Counted from the first letter of the stretch, positions 19,178 through 28,728 are shown. The stretch is DNA of 64,000 nucleotides from Affinundibacterium nitidum (GCF_014284155.1 NZ_JACOFZ010000001.1:558001-622000), one strand, 5' to 3'. Program-made: numbers and translations. The notes: generated from the sequence alone by a model not told the origin.

Positions 19178-19399
19178 TCAATCATTCTTGTGTGAATCAT
19201 GTTGAATGAATTCAGATGCAACACGCCCCAAATAAAACAATAGCGCTCCGATTAAACAACAAGAAATAGTGCCATCGCCATATTTCGTGCTGTCTTTCGA
19301 TATTTTCTCAAGAAGGGCGGTATTTCGGGCCGATTTAGATTCACCCTGAGTTATTTCATCATCAATTCTTACTTGCGACGAATTCTCCGAATTAGACAA
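19178..19399 (-). CDS. Possible small single-helix membrane protein
   Basis: An open frame of 73 codons from a TTG start, with no ATG upstream before an in-frame stop. The product is polar at first (MSNSENSSQVRIDD) and then has a hydrophobic stretch, ISCCLIGALLFYLGRVASEF, that could form one helix. I recognise no family. It lies alone between the sensor kinase and the HTH gene. The helix and polar ends make it look more protein-like than a random frame, but there is no clear ribosome-binding site. Confidence 0.25.
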   Translation of the reverse strand: MSNSENSSQVRIDDEITQGESKSARNTALLEKISKDSTKYGDGTISCCLIGALLFYLGRVASEFIQHDSHKND

Positions 19400-19528
19400 T
19401 TTCTCATACGCGGGTCGACTTTTTTGCTACCTACAAGAGTTCACTAAACGACTAGAAATACTGCGATGGTGTTTCGAATATCAACGAGTAATGCAATGAA
19501 TTGCAACGACGAAGTGTAGGTGCTACTG

Positions 19529-19550
19529 GAATAAAAAACTCCGTTTATTC
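19529..19550. repeat. GAATAAA...TTTATTC inverted element after HTH gene
   Basis: A 7-bp inverted repeat lies 51 bp past the stop of the HTH gene at 19602. It resembles the element at 7996-8015 after the HTH pseudogene, with shared bases through the loop. The similarity suggests the duplicated unit extends beyond the coding region, or that both keep a shared terminator. Confidence 0.4.
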
Positions 19551-19601
19551 ATAAAACGAGAACGCTATTACTCAAGCACATTTCGATATTTTCAATCGAA
19601 G

Positions 19602-19862
19602 TCAATATCTGGGACGGAAATCTCCAATCTTCTTCCGCACTTCTCTTATTGACCAGCCGGTTTCCTCATGTATTCTAACCAATAATGTCGCTCCTATCGA
19701 AAGTTCTTTATGTCGAATTTTGCTCATCGCAGGGGGATTTATCCCTAACATAACGCATAATGCTGAATCGTTTAACAACCCAAAATGAGTCCGTAGTTCA
19801 TCGAGAAGTGCGTTTGGATCATAGTGAAAACATTCGGAGCTTGGCAAATTCAAAAAATTCAT
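19602..19862 (-). CDS. Small HTH-like protein (chemoreceptor-linked paralogue 2)
   Basis: The 86-residue product has a short variable N-terminus, the conserved YDPNALLDELRTHFGL segment and a compact helical region that reads as a minimal XRE/lambda-repressor-like HTH: NDSALCVMLGINPPAMSKIR followed by GATLLVRIHEETGWSIREV. The ATG at 19862 directly follows GGTAAGGAG and gives the same length as the broken copy at 8044; a TTG 15 nt earlier is less likely. It lies 153 bp past the CZB chemoreceptor. I know similar short proteins in Oxalobacteraceae only as hypothetical. DNA binding is inferred from the helix pattern, not shown. Confidence 0.7.
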   Translation of the reverse strand: MNFLNLPSSECFHYDPNALLDELRTHFGLLNDSALCVMLGINPPAMSKIRHKELSIGATLLVRIHEETGWSIREVRKKIGDFRPRY

Positions 19863-20015
19863 CTCCTTACCTTTCAATAATGGTTTCTTCGTGCAGTTTC
19901 AGTTCGATAAATGGCATAGGCCAATTTAGTCAGAATTTAAGACAAATAGAAAAACCGTGTCGCAGTCTCAATTGATACTCAAACTAAACAAATATAGAAG
20001 CATCTTCTCGCATAA

Positions 20016-22346
20016 CTAAGTAAAACCAAGTCGTTTCACACTTGAAAGGACGAGGACCACCTCACTCGTCGCCGTTGAAAAGACAGTTCCATGGGCGAGA
20101 GCCTCTTCTGCTTCTGAGAATTTTTTACTATTAATCAGTTCACCCACCTGCCCAGCAACACGATGAAATCGAGCATGCTTCTCGACTAGACTCGTGAACG
20201 TTTGGCGTCCACGCATACGTTGACCTTCTGAATAGATCCATTTTCCGAGGGCACAGCAGTCATCCCGTGACAGCGTCTGTACATCAACCTTTTCAGATCT
20301 TTCGATCATGTCGCGTAATTTTGCTTTCCATTGGCGATGCCCGTCGATAATAGCGTCAATATCGATACCTTCAACGACGACTGCCGTTGTATTACCAGGC
20401 AGTCTGAACTCATCAACTTGTGCAGCGAGTTGTACCGCAACTCCACACTGTGAATTTGCAGCAGCTGCAGTCTCTTCCACCAAAGCGGCATTTGCTTGCG
20501 TGTTTCGATCCAATTCACTTACCGCTTCACCGATTTGCGCAACACCAGTGCTTTGTTCCCTTGCTCCGTTCGCGACATCATCTAAAAGCGTCTTGATTCG
20601 GTCTGCGTTTTCAACGATTTCAACCATGGTAGCCCCAGCATTCTTAACGACAAGAGTACCGGATGTAATCTTCTCAGAACTCGTGGTAATCAGTCCCTTA
20701 ATCTCTTTCGCGGCTTCTGCACTTCTACCTGCGAGTGCTCTTACCTCCGACGCAACAACCGCAAATCCTCTTCCTTGTTCACCAGCTCGGGCCGCTTCAA
20801 CCGCGGCATTTAAAGCAAGTATATTTGTTTGAAACGCAATGCCATCGATGACACCAATAATGTCACTAATCTTTTTCGAAGACTCTTGGATTGTCTCCAT
20901 CGTTTGAACCACATCTTTCATGACATCACCGCCACGTATCGCAGTGTTTGCATTTTCAATCGCAATCACCGAAGCTTGTTTAACAGATTCAGCAGTCATT
21001 TGTACAGTTGACGTTGTTTGTTCCAACGCGGCAGACGACTCTTCAAGGGCAGATGCAGCTGACTCAGTTCGAGCGGACAAATCTTGAGTACCTTGAGCGA
21101 TTTCCAAACTTGATTTAACCACGTGGTCACTCGCGATTTGAACCGCCGAAACAGTGGCCCGCAATGAAACCTGCATGTGAGATATTTCCCTTAAAATCGA
21201 AGCCATTTCGTCACTGCCATTTCCATCGATGTCGTTTCTCAAATCCCCCATGGAAATTCTAATTAACTCCTTCCGCATTTTTCGAATACCGCCATCCATT
21301 GAGCGATAAAAGCCCAAAAAGAGGTAGAGTGCTAATGTGATTCCAAACGCAGAGATGATTAACGTAGTCCACTTTTCCTCATTCAATTTGGTTTGACGCG
21401 ACTCAAGCATAATATCGAGAACAACGAGATTTTTCTCAATCTGTGTAAATTGTGAGGACAAAGTCCTGTTGGCGAGCTCAACGTACTCTATGCGATTCCC
21501 CTGCACTGCGGTTTGTCCGGCAGGAAAAGTATTTTTGACTACGTTTACAAAATTTGTGGTGGCTTCTACAGCATCAACAGACATTTGCGAAAAATAATTG
21601 GGCGAGGCGTTTTTTACTTTCTCAATGTCGAACTTTGCAAGTTGTAATTCATGTTCAATTACAGCGACCCGCTTCAAAATTCCATCAGACAATTCGGCTG
21701 TCACTGTCTGCGAGAACAGCGCAGTGCCGCCGAGGCCTCTGAGTTCAGCGGTTCTCTGAATCACTTGGGGCCCCCTCATTAGTACAGCACTCATCAAATA
21801 GTAGGAATCTAGATCTGGATCTAATGCAAGCCCAGAGGTATCAGTCACTCGGTCAAGGAGAAGTACAAGCGCGCGAGACAACTGTGTCATCGTTTGATAG
21901 ATATCATCCGGGCTACCCTGCACATTTTTTGCCGCCTCGTATGCAATGCGTACCGCTGAAATCGATGAGGCAGTAGATAATTTGGCACCCAATTCCGCAT
22001 CGACTAATTCAAGCTCACGAAATGCAATATCAAAGTTTTGCTTAGATTGCGACACCAGCGCAGCAGAGTCACCAAAGGCGGCACTTCTAGCGTGATAGCG
22101 CCACACACCTGCTCGTTCAAGCGCAGGAAAAATCTTGGCGGCGTAACGAACTCCAACTCTCTCTTGTGAGGTAAATTCACTCGATTTACTTGCATTAATC
22201 AAAAAATTGGCTATCAGCCATGTAATCGGAATAAAGAAAGCGACCGAAATTACCGTCATTTTCAGTGGAAACCGCAATTTTCTCATTAGTAGTGAGCTTG
22301 GGGAGAACAAAGATGTTGCGAGGAAGCGAGAAAAAACTTTTTTCAT
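20016..22346 (-). CDS. Methyl-accepting chemotaxis protein with C-terminal CZB zinc-binding domain
   Basis: The roughly 776-residue chemoreceptor has a first helix near 28-50, a long helical extracytoplasmic sensor (about 52-325), a second helix (about 327-350), HAMP, a methyl-accepting domain with [20 protein letters not shown], and a C-terminal CZB domain (about 655-770). The CZB zinc ligands of the family are visible: His in IDGHRQWKAKL, Cys in DDCCALGKWIY, and two His in EKHARFHRVAG. CZB domains bind zinc tightly and link zinc or HOCl chemistry to signalling. The ATG at 22346 follows AGGTGG. A free CZB protein gene lies 117 bp upstream and an HTH gene follows. It lacks a CheR pentapeptide. 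Confidence 0.92.
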   Translation of the reverse strand: MKKVFSRFLATSLFSPSSLLMRKLRFPLKMTVISVAFFIPITWLIANFLINASKSSEFTSQERVGVRYAAKIFPALERAGVWRYHARSAAFGDSAALVSQSKQNFDIAFRELELVDAELGAKLSTASSISAVRIAYEAAKNVQGSPDDIYQTMTQLSRALVLLLDRVTDTSGLALDPDLDSYYLMSAVLMRGPQVIQRTAELRGLGGTALFSQTVTAELSDGILKRVAVIEHELQLAKFDIEKVKNASPNYFSQMSVDAVEATTNFVNVVKNTFPAGQTAVQGNRIEYVELANRTLSSQFTQIEKNLVVLDIMLESRQTKLNEEKWTTLIISAFGITLALYLFLGFYRSMDGGIRKMRKELIRISMGDLRNDIDGNGSDEMASILREISHMQVSLRATVSAVQIASDHVVKSSLEIAQGTQDLSARTESAASALEESSAALEQTTSTVQMTAESVKQASVIAIENANTAIRGGDVMKDVVQTMETIQESSKKISDIIGVIDGIAFQTNILALNAAVEAARAGEQGRGFAVVASEVRALAGRSAEAAKEIKGLITTSSEKITSGTLVVKNAGATMVEIVENADRIKTLLDDVANGAREQSTGVAQIGEAVSELDRNTQANAALVEETAAAANSQCGVAVQLAAQVDEFRLPGNTTAVVVEGIDIDAIIDGHRQWKAKLRDMIERSEKVDVQTLSRDDCCALGKWIYSEGQRMRGRQTFTSLVEKHARFHRVAGQVGELINSKKFSEAEEALAHGTVFSTATSEVVLVLSSVKRLGFT

Positions 22347-22463
22347 TATTTCCACCTAAACAATGTTTCCAAAACTAAACATTAACTGATATCACCTCAA
22401 TTAATGGTTGTCATCAGACAACAAATTGCGGGGCGAGAAGTTTAACGATGACCCGGTATGCGG

Positions 22464-22817
22464 TCAGCCCACAATTTCTTTCTTTAGTTTCATAATTGAT
22501 ATGCCGACAGCCGACGATGCCGCCGCATATAGCGTTCCAATATCTAACATTCCCGCCGCCCTCTTAAAGTCTCTCGCGTTGATTGTCGATGCGATTTTGC
22601 CTGCTTCCACATGAAATTTCGCATGATTTGCGATGCACTCGTGATGCGCTGTCATATGCCCGAAATTTAATTTGCCTTCGCCATACAGCCACTTCCCGAG
22701 CTCACAACAATTATCTTTTGCAATGGTGACAGAGTCCATACTTTCTCGCCTTTTGATTACCAAACGGAACTTAGTTTTCCATTCTGCATATTTTTCGATA
22801 GCATTTTTAAGGTCCAT
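22464..22817 (-). CDS. Standalone CZB-domain protein
   Basis: The 117-residue product is essentially only a CZB domain, close in sequence to the tail of the next chemoreceptor. The Cys motif DNCCELGKWLYGEG and the C-terminal pair NHAKFHVEAG are kept. The first zinc-ligand histidine is replaced by tyrosine (AIEKYAEWKTKF against the receptor's DGHRQWKAKL), though HMTAHHEC adds other histidines. An AAGGA lies upstream of the ATG. It is placed between a diguanylate cyclase (72 bp) and the CZB chemoreceptor (117 bp) on one strand. It could sense zinc in trans, compete for or pair with the receptor's CZB, or regulate the cyclase; the sequence does not decide among these. Confidence 0.85.
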   Translation of the reverse strand: MDLKNAIEKYAEWKTKFRLVIKRRESMDSVTIAKDNCCELGKWLYGEGKLNFGHMTAHHECIANHAKFHVEAGKIASTINARDFKRAAGMLDIGTLYAAASSAVGISIMKLKKEIVG

Positions 22818-22889
22818 TCTATTTTCCTTGATTACAATAGAACTGATTAAAAATTAAGCCACAAAAAACAGCAAGCGACAGCTACAAAC

Positions 22890-24599
22890 CTAACCGAGTT
22901 GCTTAGCCATTTGTGCAACTCGTACTTGATTTCTCCCCTCATTTTTTGCCTCGTACAATGCAGCATCTGCCCGAGTCACTATCTCCGTTTCATTTCCATC
23001 CGAAATATCACAACCTGCTACGCCTAAGCTAATTGTGAGGTGTCCATTATGAGGAAACGAGTATCCTTGAACGATTTCCCGAGGTTTCTCGGCCACGTGG
23101 GTCGCGCCAAGAATGTCAGTTCCAGGAAGGCATACAAGAAACTCTTCTCCACCAAACCGAGCAACTGTGTCGACCTCGCGAGCATTCTCCTTCAAGAGTT
23201 TGGATAAAGTTTGCAAAGTCAGATCACCAACATCATGACCGTAAGTGTCATTCACTCGCTTAAAGTAGTCGATATCAAGAATGATCACGCAGTACGGGCT
23301 GGTCTTTCTTCTAAAAAAATTCCACAGCCGTGTCAGTTCTTCGTTCGCTGCGCGACGATTAGGAATATTCGTGAGTTGATCAACTCTAGCCAATACATGT
23401 AGTTCTTCAGCGCGCATTTTGAGCTGTTGATTCGCGGCTTGTAGTTCTGCCGTTCGCTCTTCGACGGTCGCTTCGAGTTTCCCGTTTGCTGCAGCCAAGC
23501 TCTCTTGCGCAGAAAAGAGTCGTTCTGTCATCGCTTGAATTGAGCGAGCTAATAGATTGAGTTCTGGAACATTTGATCGGACTTTCCAAGCACTTCTTTT
23601 CCCTGTTACTCGAATCTCATCAGCGTGTTTTGAAAGTCGTTCCAGTGGAAGACTAATCTGTTTTGCAATCCAATACGAAATGATAAACAATACCAATAGA
23701 CTCGAAGCTGCGATCCGTATGACGATGATGTTAAGTTCAAAAACGGCTCCGTCGATTTGGTTGATTGGTTGCCGCGCGATCACTTTCCAACCCAGTTGTG
23801 TGTTCGTCGTGGAGTCGATAGGCATCGAAGAGAATTGATATTCAATCCCATCTTTCCAGAATGCTCGGTTGAACATGCTTGGTAACGATGGAACGACAGG
23901 AGCTTGAATAGTACCAATCGCCTCAAGTGGAGAAATTACATTATTCGATTTATCAACTATAAGAACGGAAATCTGTTCATCCTTTAGAGACTTTGCGAGA
24001 AATTCATCGATGATATGTTGCATCCACTTCCAGTGGACATGCGCGGCGACAACACCCTTAACACTATGGTTTTCACCAAAGACTGGGGCAGCGATGTCGA
24101 TAAAACGAAGTGGGTTCGAATCATCGCCCTTGCCTAATAATTTAGCTAGGAGCACAGCTTCATGGAGGTCGCCAACATACGGTGCCCGCTTACCATTCGA
24201 ATACCAAGGTCGACTTGAAACATCTTTTCCGACAAGTAAGTCATCAGCAGCATTTTCAACTACGCCGCCATTGTTTGCATATCCAATCCAAGCGTAAAGT
24301 GGATAGCTGTCTTTTAAATTACGGATCTCATTATTGAGTTCTGCATGATTGACGACTTTGGTTGCGAGATGTGATGACTTTGCCACCAGTTGAATTTCTC
24401 GTTCAGGCTCCTCTAAATTACTCGCTACTACTTTTGCAACACCATATGAAATATTGTTTAGGCGCTGGCCATAGTTTTTCAAAATATTCTCGGCTACAAC
24501 ACGCTCAATAATGAGCCCACTGACAATGGTCATGACCAGAAACAGAAGTCCGAAAGCAATAGTCAGTCGTATCCGAAAATTCAATCCTTTAACGTGCAT
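22890..24599 (-). CDS. Membrane diguanylate cyclase with Cache sensor (Cache-HAMP-GGDEF)
   Basis: The 569-residue product has a first helix (about 10-32), an extracytoplasmic double-Cache domain (about 35-280; SRPWYSNGKRAPYVGDLHEA is typical), a second helix (about 290-310), a HAMP-like and coiled-coil linker, and a GGDEF domain. The signature is ARFGGEEFLVCLPG and the inhibitory RxxD site is intact (REVD). It should make c-di-GMP in response to an external small molecule, as dCache domains often bind amino acids or carboxylates. It appears to head a unit continuing with the CZB protein, the CZB chemoreceptor and the HTH gene. Confidence 0.92.
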   Translation of the reverse strand: MHVKGLNFRIRLTIAFGLLFLVMTIVSGLIIERVVAENILKNYGQRLNNISYGVAKVVASNLEEPEREIQLVAKSSHLATKVVNHAELNNEIRNLKDSYPLYAWIGYANNGGVVENAADDLLVGKDVSSRPWYSNGKRAPYVGDLHEAVLLAKLLGKGDDSNPLRFIDIAAPVFGENHSVKGVVAAHVHWKWMQHIIDEFLAKSLKDEQISVLIVDKSNNVISPLEAIGTIQAPVVPSLPSMFNRAFWKDGIEYQFSSMPIDSTTNTQLGWKVIARQPINQIDGAVFELNIIVIRIAASSLLVLFIISYWIAKQISLPLERLSKHADEIRVTGKRSAWKVRSNVPELNLLARSIQAMTERLFSAQESLAAANGKLEATVEERTAELQAANQQLKMRAEELHVLARVDQLTNIPNRRAANEELTRLWNFFRRKTSPYCVIILDIDYFKRVNDTYGHDVGDLTLQTLSKLLKENAREVDTVARFGGEEFLVCLPGTDILGATHVAEKPREIVQGYSFPHNGHLTISLGVAGCDISDGNETEIVTRADAALYEAKNEGRNQVRVAQMAKQLG

Positions 24600-24875
24600 G
24601 ATTAAATACGACTCGCCGATGGTCGAGAACTACTCACTCGATTAGCTTTGTCTTTACTGTTTATGTGCTTAAATAGTATCCCTCGAACACGATTGCGTCT
24701 ATTGCTTTACCTGTGAATGTTGTAGATTTGTGTATTGAGTTATAGAGACAAAAATGCAATAGGCGTTAGCATCATACTTACATGCCAGTTAACAAATATT
24801 TAACCGCTTAGACATCGAATATAGCTAGCAGTGTGAAATAAGACTACTCTCGCCCTGAAAGTTACGCACGACTAT

Positions 24876-25796
24876 ATGTTCACTACTTGGAGTTTTCATT
24901 TGTTACCTAGATTTGTATCACCTTTCGAGCAAGCCGCTATGTCTAGCAATGGCAAACCATTTGTATTTGAAGATGGCGGCGTTCGCACACTTCACTTTTC
25001 AGATCTATCAATCCAAAGTGCTATGTGGGTCGATCGCCCAAACGATTTAATGTTTGGTTACACACAATGTATGCTTGCTTTTTCCGTGGTGAACCCAACC
25101 CCCGAAAACATTCTTATTGTGGGTCTTGGTGGGGGATCACTCGTCAAGTATTGCTATCAACGATTTCCTCGCGCGAAAATAGTAGTTTTAGAAGTCGACG
25201 CTAACGTGATCGCCTTAAGCCCTGCATTTGACGTACCAGAGTGCTGCGATCGATTAACCATTCTTAATGTCGACGCACGAGAATTTGTTCGCCATGATGA
25301 AAAAGCTTTTGATGTAATACTACAAGATGGATTTGATTCTAATGGTATCGTGCCAGAAATGACCTCCGAGAGCTATTTTCGTGATTGTCACCGACTATTA
25401 ACCCCAGATGGCATTTTCGTCTCGAATAATTGGGGATCGTCTCGATCAATTGGCGAGCAATTCGCTCGGTTACTCGCGGTCTTTGGAAATTCGAGCCTCA
25501 CTTGGGGAAGGTGCAAAGACAGTCAAAACATCGTAAGCCTAGCATTCAAATCTAGCTACCAACTTTTTCAATCTAAATGCTCGGATACTCCAGTTTCTTT
25601 CGATTGCAAGGGCCTGCCTCAACTCAAGTTATTCGTTTCGAACTTGGTGTTTTTTCAGCCGAAAAATAAAAATGATTTTCCACTTCGAGACCGCACTCAC
25701 TTGTCTGAAAACATCTCAGAATGGAATGCGAAGGAAATTCGAAAAAGCCTACTTATCGATTTTATACGTAAAGCATTTCAACTGGCGCAAAAATAA
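24876..25796 (+). CDS. Spermidine synthase-like methyltransferase-fold protein
   Basis: The 306-residue product has the Rossmann core of the SpeE family: ILIVGLGGGSLVKYCYQRFP as nucleotide-binding loop, VLEVDANVIAL as acidic strand, NVDAREFV and DVILQDGFDSNG. These resemble the spermidine synthase-like proteins common in proteobacteria. True SpeE has GGGDGG and a YDVIxxDSxD catalytic strand; both are changed here, so polyamine synthesis is uncertain. An alternative ATG at 24939 would trim the N-terminus. It is the only plus-strand gene within the 8-29 kb sensory block and has its own upstream region of 276 bp shared with the diguanylate cyclase. Confidence 0.7.
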   Translation: MFTTWSFHLLPRFVSPFEQAAMSSNGKPFVFEDGGVRTLHFSDLSIQSAMWVDRPNDLMFGYTQCMLAFSVVNPTPENILIVGLGGGSLVKYCYQRFPRAKIVVLEVDANVIALSPAFDVPECCDRLTILNVDAREFVRHDEKAFDVILQDGFDSNGIVPEMTSESYFRDCHRLLTPDGIFVSNNWGSSRSIGEQFARLLAVFGNSSLTWGRCKDSQNIVSLAFKSSYQLFQSKCSDTPVSFDCKGLPQLKLFVSNLVFFQPKNKNDFPLRDRTHLSENISEWNAKEIRKSLLIDFIRKAFQLAQK

Positions 25797-26051
25797 AGTC
25801 GGGACAACGCGTTTCACGATGCAGGAGATCTTGCAAGAAAGAAGGTCTTTAAAATCCAACGCACTTTGCAGAGGGGATTACCGGATCATTCGAACCCACG
25901 ACTACTGCTGAAAGGAAAACGTATCGAAAACAAAAATCCGATTTTTTTTGAACTCGAATTAATGGATTAGATGCGCCCACCTGATGGCTATTTTCTAAAT
26001 AGTAGTTTGACGCGCGGCACAAAACAATCAATACTAAAATCGGAATACCAT

Positions 26052-26315
26052 CTATTTAACTGATGGAAATTGAACTCCCATTCGAGTTCTGAGTTCTCTA
26101 ATAGACCAGTTTGTTTCCTCATGCAACCTTATCAATAATGTTGGTCCGATAGTCAATTTTTTATGACGTATCTTGCTTAAAACGGGAGGTGCCAGATCCA
26201 ACTTTGCACATAAGGCCGCATCACTCTGGACGCCAAGATGGATGCGGACATCATTCAAAAATGCATTTGGATCGTACTGTGTTAACACGGAACAGTTTTG
26301 CTCGTCTTTACTCAT
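26052..26315 (-). CDS. Small HTH-like protein (chemoreceptor-linked paralogue 3)
   Basis: The 87-residue product is a paralogue of the protein at 19602 and of the broken copy at 8044. It keeps YDPNAFLNDVRIHLGV, DAALCAKLDLAPPVLSKIRH and GPTLLIRLHEETNWSIREL. The predicted recognition-helix region (APPVLSKIRHKKL) is nearly the same in all three, whereas the first 12 residues differ. It lies 46 bp past the stop of the chemoreceptor at 26362 and probably shares its transcript. A DNA-binding or regulatory role is inference; no function is known to me. Confidence 0.72.
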   Translation of the reverse strand: MSKDEQNCSVLTQYDPNAFLNDVRIHLGVQSDAALCAKLDLAPPVLSKIRHKKLTIGPTLLIRLHEETNWSIRELRTRMGVQFPSVK

Positions 26316-26361
26316 TTTGACCTCTTAGTTATTTGTATAATTTAGAAAGCGTCGATATTTT

Positions 26362-28728
26362 CTAGCGAAGCTTAAAGTAAGCCATTAATTTCTGTAGCTG
26401 TTCTGATTGATCATGAAGCTCCTCCGCCGTTGCGGCTAACTGCTCGGAGGCTGACGCATTCTGTTGTGTTGTTTGATTCAGCTGTTCCATTGCGGTACTA
26501 ATTTCCAAAATGCCTTGAGCTTGTTCAGACGATGCCGCTGTAATTTCCTGAACTAGATCTGCTGTTTTTCCTATGGTTGGAAGCATTTCAATTAAATGCT
26601 GTCCAGCTAGATCAGAGATTTTAAGTGTGTTCCCAGCGAGGTCGTCGATTTCCCTTGCTGCTGCCTGACTACGTTCCGCAAGTTTCCGCACCTCACTCGC
26701 GACTACCGCAAATCCTTTGCCGTGCTCACCCGCCCGAGCAGCTTCTATAGCAGCATTGAGCGCCAATAAGTTAGTTTGATAAGCGATGTCATCAATGATT
26801 GATATTTTCGCCGTGATCGACTTCATTGCATCGATCGATTCGGTCACCGCTTTACCGCTTTTCTTTGCGGTTTCAGTCGCTTGTTTAGCCATCTCTTCCG
26901 TGCTTTTTGAATTCTCTGAATTCTGACCAACCGAGGCGCTCATTTCTTCAATAGCAGAACTAGTCTTATCAACGCCTGCAGCCTGCTCTGAGGCAGATTG
27001 CGCTAAGCTTTGAGATGTTGCACTTACTTGCTCTGACGCAAGGCCAAGCGCGTCAGCTGCTTCCATGATGTCACTCATAATTTTCGCGAGTCGTGAAGAG
27101 GTGAGGTTCACATCGTCACGTAGCTTTCCAAAAGTACCTCCAAATTGATAATCGATTCGATGTGTTAGATCTCCTTGCGAAATTGTTTCGAGAACTCTCG
27201 CGACCTCAGAAAGACCTGTTTCGCTCGTCGAAATGAGTCTGTTCATACTTTGAGCTAGTTGCAAATAGAAACCGGCTTTCGATGTTTCTTCAACACGCTT
27301 AGAAAAGTCACCTACCGCCGCCGCGTTCACTATTTCACCAATTTCTTCTTCTGCGCGAATTTGATCTGTGACATCGAGCCATTGTCCAATTGTTCCCAGT
27401 TTTTCATCGCTTTTGGAAAGAACAACCGAAGTAATGACATCATAAGTTCTTCCGCCAAGTTCCATGCGGGTTCGGACAGTCCCGTTGAGATTGCGCAAAC
27501 GTTCAAGTGCGGCATTCGGGTCAGCATAGAAGACGCCAATGTTTCCACCTTCAACCTTGGACGCATCAAAATGTGGTATCAACCTTTTGAAAGCAGCCTC
27601 ATCTCTTTTCAACGTGTTACGGAGTTCATTATTGATATAAATGATCGTTCCATCCAACGCTGCAATTCGAACCGGTACGGCGACAGCATCTAATGCCATG
27701 CGGATCCGATGATTTTCCGTGGCGATGTTGGCGGCTTTTTTCAGGTTATCACTCATCGCTTTTAGTGCCCGCAAGAGATCGCTAGTCTCATCCTCTGACA
27801 ATATACGAATTTCTTGAGAAAAATCGCCTTCACCAACGCGTTGCGCAACATCTACCGCTAGCTTTACAACAGCATCGAGTGAGTTCTTTATCCTCTGCGT
27901 GTCTTTCGCGATCTTCTCAGCTTCGACCAAGCTACTATTCATTTCACGTAGCGCCTTTAGCAAATCACCCGTCTCATCATGTGTTTCAATACGAATTTCT
28001 TGCGTGAAATCGCCTTTCGCAACGGTTTTTGCGACGTGAACCGCGTAATTCACAGGCTTGGAGATCTCAACACTAATGACTTGGCAGAACCAAAATAAAA
28101 TAAAAGACATTAATATTGCGCCAAATAATGCCAAACCTGAACGCGTCCAGAACGCAGCATTTACGGTATCGACATAAACGCCAGAGCCAATGAGCCATCC
28201 CCAATCTGAGAAACCTTTGACATACGACACTTTTTCAACTGGTTTGTCTTGTCCTGGCTTGGGCCACATATAAAAGACAAATCCTGCCCCATTTGCTTTG
28301 ACTGTAGTTACAAACTCGACAAACAAGTGTTTTCCATCTGGATCCTTGACGTCTGCTACATCTTTGCCATCGAGCTCGGGTTTAATCGGGTGCATCAACA
28401 TTTTGACATTCATGTCGTTCACCCAAAAATACTCCTGTCCCGAATATCGTAAGCGACTGACAGCTTTGAGTGCTGCTGTTTTTGCTTCCCCTTCAGTCAT
28501 AATCCCTTTATCACTTTGGGAGTGATAAAAATCGATAATTCCATGCGCGGTTTCGACAGCTTGCCTTACGCTAGTTTGCCTCTCTTCCATCAATAAACGT
28601 TTTTCGGAAATCAAAAAAATCACAGTTAGTACAATCACCCCTAATGCGGCAACATAAGCTAACAGGCGTAATTTTCTCTGAATTGAAAGATTGGTGATGC
28701 GGTCAGAAATGATGCTGTTCGACAACAT
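26362..28728 (-). CDS. Methyl-accepting chemotaxis protein, Cache sensor, several HAMP units and PAS-like insert
   Basis: The roughly 788-residue chemoreceptor has a membrane helix (20-40), a single-Cache extracytoplasmic domain (about 48-192; [19 protein letters not shown]), a second helix (about 198-220) and then an unusual linker. Two near-identical HAMP-like units ([19 protein letters not shown] and [19 protein letters not shown]), a PAS-like domain ([18 protein letters not shown]) and further HAMP units lead to the signalling domain with [19 protein letters not shown]. The ATG at 28728 with AGGA upstream is preferred to a TTG at 28752. The sequence ends LMAYFKLR without a CheR pentapeptide. 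Next on the strand is HTH paralogue 3. Confidence 0.92.
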   Translation of the reverse strand: MLSNSIISDRITNLSIQRKLRLLAYVAALGVIVLTVIFLISEKRLLMEERQTSVRQAVETAHGIIDFYHSQSDKGIMTEGEAKTAALKAVSRLRYSGQEYFWVNDMNVKMLMHPIKPELDGKDVADVKDPDGKHLFVEFVTTVKANGAGFVFYMWPKPGQDKPVEKVSYVKGFSDWGWLIGSGVYVDTVNAAFWTRSGLALFGAILMSFILFWFCQVISVEISKPVNYAVHVAKTVAKGDFTQEIRIETHDETGDLLKALREMNSSLVEAEKIAKDTQRIKNSLDAVVKLAVDVAQRVGEGDFSQEIRILSEDETSDLLRALKAMSDNLKKAANIATENHRIRMALDAVAVPVRIAALDGTIIYINNELRNTLKRDEAAFKRLIPHFDASKVEGGNIGVFYADPNAALERLRNLNGTVRTRMELGGRTYDVITSVVLSKSDEKLGTIGQWLDVTDQIRAEEEIGEIVNAAAVGDFSKRVEETSKAGFYLQLAQSMNRLISTSETGLSEVARVLETISQGDLTHRIDYQFGGTFGKLRDDVNLTSSRLAKIMSDIMEAADALGLASEQVSATSQSLAQSASEQAAGVDKTSSAIEEMSASVGQNSENSKSTEEMAKQATETAKKSGKAVTESIDAMKSITAKISIIDDIAYQTNLLALNAAIEAARAGEHGKGFAVVASEVRKLAERSQAAAREIDDLAGNTLKISDLAGQHLIEMLPTIGKTADLVQEITAASSEQAQGILEISTAMEQLNQTTQQNASASEQLAATAEELHDQSEQLQKLMAYFKLR

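Larger units (their letters stand above)
19097..19601. other. Intergenic region with one doubtful small ORF
   Basis: About 500 bp between the sensor kinase and the small HTH gene. It contains a possible 73-codon ORF (19178-19399, listed separately), a short inverted repeat (19529-19550) and otherwise A/T-rich sequence. It should hold the kinase promoter, but I cannot point to clear -35/-10 boxes. Confidence 0.5.

Noticed and set aside
8380-28728. Sigma-28 (flagellar) promoters before the chemoreceptor genes
   Set aside because: I searched by eye for TAAA with a properly spaced GCCGATAA upstream of each receptor and found no convincing match.
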